The notes beneath the pieces are model-generated. The model saw only the letters and a list, made by a program, of their open reading frames with translations, had not been told where the DNA came from and ran no database searches. This document shows, piece by piece, positions 10,501 through 13,825 of a stretch of 14,340 bases of DNA. The stretch is from CAZPHU01 sp964586285 (lineage in GTDB: Bacteria; Fibrobacterota; Chitinivibrionia; Chitinivibrionales; CAYFVL01). The stretch spans positions 1 through 14,340 of the forward strand of contig CAZPHU010000091.1 of NCBI GenBank assembly GCA_964586285.1. Direction: 5' to 3'. Made by a program: the position numbers and the translations under genes. The stretch's first letter is position 1. Every line of letters begins with the position of its first letter.

Positions 10501-11792
10501 AGTTCAGGAGGAAGAAGCTTCTTTACGAAAGCGGATGTCAGGGTAGAATAGAACTTTCTTGGCTCAATTGACCGCATTGCGTGAAGGTTCTTAGCCAGTC
10601 CGGTTCTGGTAAATGGGAAGAAACAGAGATGATTGATGTGTTTTGGCAGTTTCGAATTTTCTTTAAGGGCCACTTTAAGTTCATCCATTATTGCAAAAGC
10701 CCCTACCAGAGCTTCAAGTTTCTCTTTCTCAATGTCCGTTTTTTGCTGCACGATATCCAAATACTGCGGCTCCCGGGCCATCTGACGGATACTGCTTTCG
10801 CTTATACCAGCCACCATAAGAGCGCTACGCATAGTAGTATATTCAGATACATCTGTATTCGCAGGTGCTTCCACCTGTACGTCCACATTGCGCCGGGCGT
10901 CGGTACCCGTGGTGACCAAAGGCCGCTCAAGAAGAGGCTCTCCCTGCTGATCATTTACCATTATTTGAAAGTTAAGAGGTGTTTGCTCATCATAATCGGG
11001 AATAGATGTCGGGTCATAAGGTATTACATACCTTCCAGAGGAATTGGTTGTGGCCAGCCCGATCTCGTGTGAATGAAAGCCGTCCTCGGAGTGATACAGA
11101 TAAGTTACAATTACTGTCAGTCCGTTGATTGGATACCCTCCGGAATTTTGGATAGTACCTTGCACGTAATGTGTAGCATCTTCATTTACAATATGTATGG
11201 GACAGTAGAATTCCTGTGAAGGCATCACCCAATCTTTGATTTCACTTATAAGATTATTTGCATAATCATATACACGGAAAGTCAACTTTGGAGCTTTACG
11301 GGAAGGATCTCCGCGGTCGAAATCTTTCTTCTGGTACTCACATTGGTAATATCCGCTGCCGTCAATATGGGATTGCTTAAGGAAATACTCTACATAATTG
11401 TATATGTCGTATACTTTTACAATCCCCCCGGTAACGGGCTGTCCGTTGACGGTTATTACGCCGTCCAACAACCATAAGAAAGGCCTGATATCATATGTAT
11501 ATTCAGAAGTTACATCTGCAATTATATCGGAGGTCCACACTACCTGATTGCTGAAATCAATCAATTTCAGGATTACGGCAGGTCTTTCCCGATTGGAGTC
11601 ATCGTGCTGGAATTGTGATCGGGAGTATGTTATCTCATACCGTCCTTCACCGTCGAAACCGGTCTCCCCCAGGTAAAATTCCTGATTGTTCCACCAGTCA
11701 TAAGCCTGGATTTTACTTAAATTGAACGGCTCACCTTGTGTTAATATGACACGACCACGAATATGCCAGGTTTCGGGAACTGATGACGACAT
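1521..11792 (-). CDS. Giant TcA-like subunit of an insecticidal-type Tc (ABC) toxin complex
   Basis: An intact 3423-residue reading frame, about 900 residues longer than typical TcA proteins such as TcdA. TcA subunits form a pentameric bell-shaped pore that binds host cells and injects the TcC enzyme held in a TcB-TcC cocoon. Regions seen, by residue: three beta-sandwich repeats (9-290); FPFTRTGLAKNL-type helical extension (after about 310); CEHC at 790-793 running into SPSAYLVDILQFL and RRPDL near 821 (VRP1-type); probable PA14-like insertion (about 1461-1613); ABC-toxin N region with DKLRKLQRDALLSYLF near 1803; neuraminidase-like region with NYRVWEANRKIFLYPENW near 1962; FHFIFNPSLDF near 2480; INEATQLYIYASEILGQKP near 2600; KIRNCMNIEGVKRQLSLF near 2725; glycine-rich hydrophobic pore tip at about 2897-2912; PGHYFRRIKSV and PCVTGPYTNVNASL (about 3137-3166) of the TcB-binding domain. 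There is no signal peptide. GGGAG (11799-11803) lies 6 nt before the ATG. No frameshift is seen. TcB and TcC genes are absent from the window. Family assignment is very strong; target host and activity are unknown. Confidence 0.96.
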   Translation of the reverse strand: MSSSVPETWHIRGRVILTQGEPFNLSKIQAYDWWNNQEFYLGETGFDGEGRYEITYSRSQFQHDDSNRERPAVILKLIDFSNQVVWTSDIIADVTSEYTYDIRPFLWLLDGVITVNGQPVTGGIVKVYDIYNYVEYFLKQSHIDGSGYYQCEYQKKDFDRGDPSRKAPKLTFRVYDYANNLISEIKDWVMPSQEFYCPIHIVNEDATHYVQGTIQNSGGYPINGLTVIVTYLYHSEDGFHSHEIGLATTNSSGRYVIPYDPTSIPDYDEQTPLNFQIMVNDQQGEPLLERPLVTTGTDARRNVDVQVEAPANTDVSEYTTMRSALMVAGISESSIRQMAREPQYLDIVQQKTDIEKEKLEALVGAFAIMDELKVALKENSKLPKHINHLCFFPFTRTGLAKNLHAMRSIEPRKFYSTLTSAFVKKLLPPELEGKLVDINNEWKAIYTYLLSIGSYVQKVIDHANLSTTGKVETVRKLYAENAHDMDAFWKEIDELPDKEGSTFNQEDVQSLRFVFDVYELADRFLPLADSIFDNCPIQCTYPEELVYLEHENWMYIIGKVTLGERKWEWVDHIPGETEKEKKENYARLLKKTVERKYPMATFRRDLKRQSDPYWEEVKTFLEENPDFDIGEDKIPIFMKASDDPGKEPEEDVEKRAKFLAVQRMYRMSPVLRIINRLRKDDKFTSALAVTKVDRDEFVAAMSDGEDGEEQAHAVYSAAVHIAGQAMFIMGAYNNKVQLEEESLPALSQHQLSVKTAQTEPADTDDHIEAFLKRSYPDIATLFGNQNQIACEHCQSVFSPSAYLVDILQFLGEDIRNKLLYRRPDLAETDLSCTNTNGLVSYIDLINEHLEDAACTRVFYLQEELEAFKEYLETWPGKNDDEFDKLVIPSEVLKAFVGRGYPLNKSFAVHKTGDYWYIVCDIWRYRIDECLDNDQKPLNAMKVYPVPQTGKDSQLRITTPEHVNHTAYELLKIPVYPHNLPFDLVHESIHSLMDLRNVGWYQLLNVFMKESDYPSLSYSYRDINRTFLRMTPQQQTLIEEGCPEQPWKLWGFEEEDKVIIPGTDREIGGKWYELLRNTAVFLNRADLNLNELLDLLSTVTINVRKNMHIKPENDEAAREADLSRYKIESASNISFEKMARFLRLWRHLKIDMFTLDRLLCSLSESRYEVMPSSLGEVSIILRIAKDFKTDPLRVVSWYRHIDFINMGRGTSMLEKLFIDNISNTERAETWRKMINNIEYKTVYFDGGEGAKGGAPVAALGGDLPALVAGCGVSWEELSVIIMNVFRGRNDPRSRLSQQKLSVENISKMFRVADMIKTFGVSASDYFIIRKNILGIEGEENHIRFPYLFKDTMKAISDAKLKPAEVDYIISGGSRSVVDWATQPHEKATIIDLLQEEVTKLDKIADAGDESTYNDKIKNTIISNLARELSLSADVIKEIFSQVLYIDNEKERPILSEYIDASIGGWDVKFFYDRDGSNPIENTISRVPSVNIISGSEDPLSTLHPEASSAVWTTKLFSIREVEKTVSGILGCIEEGANPGSIKISINYNSSSNSLDQVFEPGKFYSAEIVWTKASDDEKPAENKNINFKCVWNIKGDGEKTAVGPRNTTPVINFMWTRVKKTAKIIESLDISSKELLYYNDHIESLRIFDFNQIPGENKRTEVSWYKFDSLIQVCMLSKDLKFKSSSLDMIKFWLWSERLNKNDFQEKMAEQTGWQLDTIQKVASSFSLDYPSDYQSQRVWLLVRRAQNLLDKTGISASQALELCPSDEKDESTQVGFTQLEGLRRAIRAKYGKKQWAEAAGPIQDKLRKLQRDALLSYLFIKRKQLQKTVEETTGPEVRDLAYKVNAVLGGVTISDEFTDNLQEKIKRLQELNNHPMTGRVGYAGEKEKDAWNLLDTRVGFLNVNALYAWFLIDPEMQPCMKTSRTVQALSSVQLFIQRILLNFESDIEPREKFRQQWSWMKNYRVWEANRKIFLYPENWLEPELRDNKTPLFEEVETALLQKELTTETIDDAFKSYVQKMEEYANLEIVGSYEEFSGGAKNLHVIGRTYSSPHEFYYRRLCQIVGGDEYWTPWEKIDLDITADVVIPVVFRKKLYIFWPLVEEKEQGKENPDHKVDDKNEPKYKESERFFELKLAWSMYTNGAWSAKFITKDAFYDLIENVYGPDVKPQDHFHLQAQRTSRGITISAFAEIITIVYETQEITYRKPVIIRRWWFYSVKFIKVVKEIQVPRLEKKIKKVAEFTFNLNNSSELRAVDEEEKDLKHTLPENTDLRHNMAYQTNESETSPDYDTFAYPENNVLFERTPETFKCFPTNLTFLDGTAKPIFYQENDNTYLLRTVSRKQERNLINVDEEESSRQFWYHSIELISNPHAHEFAQRALYRGIDDLLTRETQALWSSTGGAYQGGYLGYHIAGDTLAWHNSQVAFGFKYFPTKLVKRPYPVPDVDFRNEGANGIYNWELFFHLPMLMATRLMQDRRFEEAMRWFHFIFNPSLDFNSFEKTQKWVADLPAGARFWAFLPFFANRDAKESLKKILTRDKGSEEDTKLGRMVEEWKSEPFKPHLIARQRTVAYQKAVVMRYLDNLINWADSLFRQDTMESINEATQLYIYASEILGQKPVMIKEGQEIPPMSYNELSKEGLNSFSNTMVDLENMIPPAPPTKVSLWKNKNVNHRYYYYYYYGTQSSSDSLPRSSEPLLRMATVCSYFCIPRNDKLLSYWNTVEDRLFKIRNCMNIEGVKRQLSLFAPPIDLGMLARAAAAGINIGDVLRDMSAPLTPYRFTTLHQKAIELCREVKEFGNQILSAIEKKDSEELALLRNEHEIAMNNLIKDIKKAAVNEAVESLEGLLVSQENAETKYKHYRDIEKLIPMENAQLKMMVASGILHVIGQAMTLGSSAVKSFPDFIVGALIGLAGGPIAVSEVGGGEKQGSSLNTMGNALILNAEHLNRIANITGTMASYERRWDDWKLQEALAEKEIEQIKRQIEAARLRQEIAEYDLRNHEKQLEQSKSIKEVMTTKFSNKNLYAWTIEQLNGVHNKLYDLAYQMAGKAERAYKFELGDDSVSFIKPEYWDSSKMGLLAGERLLGSLRQMDVAYMNNHRRELEITKAVSLKMLDPQALMKLRVDGVCNISIPELIFDFDYPGHYFRRIKSVRLTMPCVTGPYTNVNASLKLMNNSIRKGDQLTANGEYVWTGDGDERFKTETVQTGRIAASSANMDAGMFDFNFSDQRYLPFEGAGVISEWELKLPSEVRQFDYNSITDVILHISYTARECGNEAFREAALKNLQEKLDSFTNIPRIFSLKQEFSSQFSKIITGAEGIIAIEEKHFPFILLDRARRGGNDLEIINWKLVVQTKKEISKSLNITINGTKSSSHDTSTVLRSFESLPNISVNVSVSLKELGIDTGDDKMSMEDSIEDIFIVVNFPVEE
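1893..2390 (-). other. TcB-binding domain of the TcA protein
   Basis: Residues about 3135-3300 carry the conserved C-terminal block of TcA proteins: FDFDYPGHYFRRIKSV, then PCVTGPYTNVNASLKL, then FEGAGVISEWELKLP and a strand ending in HISYTARECG. In known Tc toxins this region closes the narrow end of the TcA pentamer and contacts the beta-propeller of TcB. Its conservation suggests selection for docking a TcB-TcC cocoon, although no such gene is present here. Confidence 0.85.
6948..7412 (-). other. Probable PA14-like insertion within the TcA shell
   Basis: Around residues 1461-1613 the helical pattern of the shell gives way to a beta-rich, Asn/Ser-rich segment. It opens with GGWDVKFFYDRDGSNP, which resembles the start of PA14 modules (G-x-x-x-x-Y/F-x-x-x-D-x-x-G-x-P). 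It later carries ASSAVWTTKLF, in the place of the PA14 SVRW-x-G strand, then strands ending near KCVWNIKGDGE. Some TcA-like proteins carry inserted beta-sandwich receptor-binding domains in the shell, so a ligand-binding role is plausible. The match is by eye, and the G-x-Y-x-F motif of canonical PA14 is not clear. Confidence 0.45.
10923..11768 (-). repeat. Three transthyretin-like beta-sandwich repeats at the TcA N terminus
   Basis: Residues 9-86, 107-186 and 207-290 align by eye on one pattern: a hydrophobic-x-G-x-V/I opening strand, a short G-x-P turn, an aromatic-rich strand, then D/N-G/S-x-G-x-Y before a second sheet. Matching stretches are FDGEGRYEITY, IDGSGYYQCEY and TNSSGRYVIPY. Repeats 1 and 2 also share F-x-x-x-D-x-x-R-x-x-P before a final strand ending in D. 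This resembles the carboxypeptidase-regulatory/transthyretin-like domains found at the N terminus of large bacterial TcA-like proteins. The likely role is adhesion or carbohydrate binding on the outer shell. That role is inferred from fold class only. Confidence 0.7.
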
Positions 11793-11798
11793 GCGGTA

Positions 11799-11805
11799 CT
11801 CCCTT
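11799..11805 (-). promoter_or_regulatory. Ribosome binding site of the TcA gene
   Basis: The minus strand reads AAGGGAG followed by 6 nt and ATG. This is the best-placed Shine-Dalgarno sequence and it fixes the toxin start at 11792. Confidence 0.75.
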
Positions 11806-11822
11806 CATGTATTTGTAAAACG

Positions 11823-11828
11823 ATTATA
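11823..11828 (-). promoter_or_regulatory. Possible proximal -10 element (TATAAT) of the TcA gene
   Basis: A perfect TATAAT lies 30 nt upstream of the toxin ATG and would give a short leader of about 24 nt. The hexamer 17 bp upstream, TTATCT, matches TTGACA at only 3 of 6 positions, so activity would need an activator or may not exist. Confidence 0.3.
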
Positions 11829-12040
11829 TACGTATGGTAGCGTGAAGATAAAACAAGCAGGTGAGACTGCAGAGAAGAAACGCGGTGAAGCTAAGGCGAA
11901 TATCAATGAAGACTCGAAAGGCTGAATGAGATACCAAGGCCACGCTGTTAAATTTTTGTTAGTTTCGGATTATTACTTTATGAATGACCCGCCTCTTTTC
12001 ATAAGGAAGAAATGGTCAGGGCAAAGCTGTCTCATATAGC

Positions 12041-12070
12041 AATATAGGCTGCCCACACAATGCATGTCAA
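12041..12070 (-). promoter_or_regulatory. Candidate sigma70-type promoter upstream of the TcA gene
   Basis: The minus strand reads TTGACA (12065-12070), an 18-bp spacer, then TATATT (12041-12046). This is 6/6 and 5/6 against consensus. A run of eight A residues directly upstream could act as an UP element. Transcription would start near 12034 and leave a leader of about 240 nt before the toxin ATG. It is the strongest promoter-like signal in the toxin/cluster gap. Confidence 0.5.
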
Positions 12071-12254
12071 GTTTTTTTTGAGGCTGATGTTTTTCCATGT
12101 AATTATTTAAAGATAACAAGCTATAAGATGTATGTGATTTTGGGGTATCGTCGGGGTATTACCTCAAAAGGATCACCTTAATGATAATATCCGTCCAGGT
12201 TTTGGGACTCCAATAAAAGATCGGGACATAAGTTTTTTGCGGTAATGGCGGGAT

Positions 12255-12288
12255 TTTCACTGATACCCCCGGGAGAGTATCAGTGAAA
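12255..12288. repeat. 12-bp perfect inverted repeat (operator or hairpin)
   Basis: TTTCACTGATAC (12255-12266) and its exact complement GTATCAGTGAAA (12277-12288) flank a 10-base centre. Neither strand has a T-run after the stem, so it does not look like a standard intrinsic terminator. It lies about 190 bp upstream of the candidate promoter -35 box. It could bind a dimeric regulator or form a hairpin that protects or ends the cluster transcript. Confidence 0.6.
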
Positions 12289-12381
12289 GGAAAAAGAAAT
12301 GGTATAATAACGAAACCGCGGCTCTTACTTATGGAGTCATAAATCTAGAAAACTCAACTTGAAAAGTTAACACATTTCTCC

Positions 12382-12401
12382 AACACATTGAGCACTGTGT
12401 T
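12382..12401 (-). terminator. Weak hairpin just after the last cluster gene
   Basis: AACACA (12382-12387) and TGTGTT (12396-12401) form a 6-bp stem with an 8-base loop directly after the stop codon of the 153-residue gene. An extra outer copy, TAACACA (12368-12374), could pair with TGTGTTA (12396-12402) as an alternative. No strong U-tract follows, so this is at best a weak or factor-dependent terminator. Confidence 0.25.
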
Positions 12402-12402
12402 A

Positions 12403-12864
12403 TTAATCTACGACATCCACCACGCCGACCGCCAGTATTATCGCCGCCGATGATACCAGACCGTAGAGCATGCCGGTTAGCCCTTTTCGGGTTAGAAACC
12501 ACGGTCGGGTGCTCTTCTCAAGTTCTTTTACGTAAAGATTGTTCAGTTCGTCCAACTTAGCCGCGTAGTCCTCTACCATTAGATCCAGTGTATCCGCGTT
12601 TTGTTTGAGCAGTGTTATCGCGCTGTCCTGAACTGCCTTCTGTTGGCGCAAATTGGATACAAGTGTATCGGCGACCTCATTTCTGCTCTCATAAAGCGTT
12701 TCGGTTTTCTTTAAGGATCGTTGAAGAGAATCTACGATATCTCTACATATCTCCAGCTCCGCTTCGCTTTGCTCCAGTGCCCCAGCCAGTTCCGCAGCTC
12801 CCGGCTGAGCACTCGCGCTCAACTGAACTACCGCAAGTATCATTATTATATATATTAATCTCAA
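12403..12864 (-). CDS. Periplasmic coiled-coil protein with signal peptide and C-terminal membrane anchor (spanin-like topology)
   Basis: 153 residues, family not recognised. Residues 1-19 form a signal peptide (MRLIYIIM, hydrophobic core, cleavage likely after LSASA before QPG). Residues about 23-117 are a charged, heptad-rich helix predicted as a coiled coil. Residues about 129-149 are a hydrophobic C-terminal segment after RPWFLTRKG. This layout is like that of phage unimolecular spanins, which bridge the two membranes, but there is no lipobox cysteine, so outer-membrane anchoring is not evident. Basic residues before and acidic residues after the last segment sit against the positive-inside rule for a cleaved-signal topology, leaving orientation open. 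The TTG start at 12864 is chosen because GGAGGTG (12870-12876) lies 5 nt upstream and because the next ATG (12843) would cut into the signal peptide. It begins 2 bp after the previous stop and ends the cluster. Lysis function is an inference from topology and neighbours. Confidence 0.75.
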   Translation of the reverse strand: MRLIYIIMILAVVQLSASAQPGAAELAGALEQSEAELEICRDIVDSLQRSLKKTETLYESRNEVADTLVSNLRQQKAVQDSAITLLKQNADTLDLMVEDYAAKLDELNNLYVKELEKSTRPWFLTRKGLTGMLYGLVSSAAIILAVGVVDVVD

Positions 12865-12866
12865 GG

Positions 12867-13430
12867 TTACACCTCCCTCAAAAAATATCCCTCGATGATT
12901 ATCCTCTCATCGGCGACAGCATCCCCGGCTCCAGTTTCCACTTCAGCCGTCGAAGCCCGGTAGCGTCTTAAGAGTTCGAGGCGACCGGCACTGTTTCGCT
13001 CACTCTTTGCAAGAAATGCATCGGTGTTCTCAAGCAGATTCTTATTCAGAACTTTTCGCTCCTTTATTTCCTTATCAAGGAGTTTCAGCTCCTCTGTATG
13101 ATCACCGGCATCCCTTTCCAGCTCCTGCTGTCTTTTTTCCAGGACCTTAACTATTTGCCTGTTGGTCTCCACAGCTTCAAATCTCGTCTTCTGCTTTTTC
13201 TTAAACTCGGCGATCATTTCATTGTGCTCGGCAAGACGTTTTTCGACATCGAACAGATGTTTCAAATGCCTTTTGACGAAGAATCCCCCCAGTATTCCGG
13301 TTCCGGCTATTATCCCCAAACCAAGTGCCGGCTTGCGCGGAACCACTATTATCGCCGCTAATATAATAACCCCGATAAACGGCAGCAACATTATTAATGT
13401 CTCGATCCAGATTCCAAAATTATCGAACAT
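12867..13430 (-). CDS. Membrane protein with two N-terminal helices and a long coiled coil
   Basis: 187 residues, family not recognised. Hydrophobic segments at about 9-30 (IETLIMLLPFIGVIILAAII) and 34-52 form a helical hairpin. They are followed by a Lys/Glu-rich coiled coil over about 55-150 and a short acidic C-terminal region. With two membrane passes and the basic stretch RHLKHL after the second, the coiled coil should face the cytoplasm if the N terminus is also inside. AGGAGG (13441-13446) could serve either the ATG at 13430 (10 nt) or a TTG at 13436 (4 nt, overlapping the previous stop as TTGA). I chose ATG. It sits between the two other small membrane proteins in one tight transcription unit. 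Possible roles are a holin/antiholin-like regulator, an inner-membrane spanin or an anchor for a larger assembly; none is shown by sequence. Confidence 0.75.
   Translation of the reverse strand: MFDNFGIWIETLIMLLPFIGVIILAAIIVVPRKPALGLGIIAGTGILGGFFVKRHLKHLFDVEKRLAEHNEMIAEFKKKQKTRFEAVETNRQIVKVLEKRQQELERDAGDHTEELKLLDKEIKERKVLNKNLLENTDAFLAKSERNSAGRLELLRRYRASTAEVETGAGDAVADERIIIEGYFLREV
12870..12876 (-). promoter_or_regulatory. Ribosome binding site deciding the TTG start of the 153-residue gene
   Basis: The minus strand reads GGAGGTG, 5 nt before TTG at 12864. It lies inside the last codons of the preceding gene, so the two are probably translated in series. Confidence 0.65.
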
Positions 13431-13432
13431 AA

Positions 13433-13825
13433 TCAAATATCCTCCTCATCTAAAACCGGTTGGACCTCATCCGCGGCAAACATGGGAGCTTGCGCCGAGT
13501 GCTGTTCCTTACATGCAATTTTCTTTTCCTCGATAACATACTTGTCTCTCTGAAACCGGCGAACAGTATAGCTGCCGGCCAAACCAAAGATAATGCCCGC
13601 AAGAGCGATAATGCATCCCTTCATGTTATCCATGATCTGAATGATAACAGCGGATCGAGCGTCATTTCCGGCGTTCAGATAAGCAAGTATCGTAAACGCA
13701 AGCCAGGACAGTATAATACCCACCAGAAGCAACATCGACCAGGTAAGTATAGTGAAAAGAAAATCCGGATATCCGTTTGAGTTGTTCAAAAGCCACCAGC
13801 TCGGTTTACTTTTTTTATTATCCAT
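13433..13825 (-). CDS. Small membrane protein with two transmembrane helices, phage-like (holin candidate)
   Basis: 130 residues. A polar N terminus with WWLLNNSNGYPDF precedes helix one (about 22-50) and helix two (about 70-88). A basic stretch RRFQRDK and an acidic C-terminal tail (about 100-130, ending LDEEDI) follow. The N-terminal pattern W-x-x-N-x-x-x-G-x-P-D before a helix reminds me of small phage membrane proteins. That is recall, not a search result. The size and paired helices fit a class II-type holin, though a 40-residue acidic tail is longer than usual. ATG at 13825 is preferred over the upstream TTG at 13843 because GGGAGG (13831-13836) lies 5 nt before it. The gene overlaps the amidase end by 8 bp (ATGGATAA), which suggests translational coupling. 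The stop is within 2 bp of the next ATG. Confidence 0.78.
   Translation of the reverse strand: MDNKKSKPSWWLLNNSNGYPDFLFTILTWSMLLLVGIILSWLAFTILAYLNAGNDARSAVIIQIMDNMKGCIIALAGIIFGLAGSYTVRRFQRDKYVIEEKKIACKEQHSAQAPMFAADEVQPVLDEEDI
13441..13446 (-). promoter_or_regulatory. Ribosome binding site of the 187-residue coiled-coil membrane gene
   Basis: AGGAGG lies 10 nt before ATG (13430) and 4 nt before TTG (13436). Neither spacing is ideal, so the start stays ambiguous by two codons. Confidence 0.55.

Larger units (their letters stand above)
11793..12402. other. 610-bp intergenic region between the amidase cluster and the TcA gene
   Basis: No convincing gene is present. The region holds the two promoter candidates, a 12-bp perfect inverted repeat at 12255-12288, three copies of GGGGTAT and a weak hairpin just after the cluster. 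A 41-codon minus-strand frame (12098 to 11973) lacks a Shine-Dalgarno sequence and overlaps the stronger promoter candidate. The length and density of dyads suggest that the toxin has its own regulated promoter and is not simply read through from the cluster. Confidence 0.6.

Noticed and set aside
12169..12180. AGGATCACCTTA resembling the 3' end of 16S rRNA
   Set aside because: Only about nine bases match and the surrounding sequence is not ribosomal, so it is most likely chance.
12255..12288. The 12-bp dyad as an intrinsic terminator
   Set aside because: No T-run follows the stem on either strand, so it is reported as an inverted repeat only.
12303..12308. TATAAT on the plus strand
   Set aside because: No -35 element at suitable spacing, and it would drive antisense transcription into the 153-residue gene with no plus-strand gene ahead.
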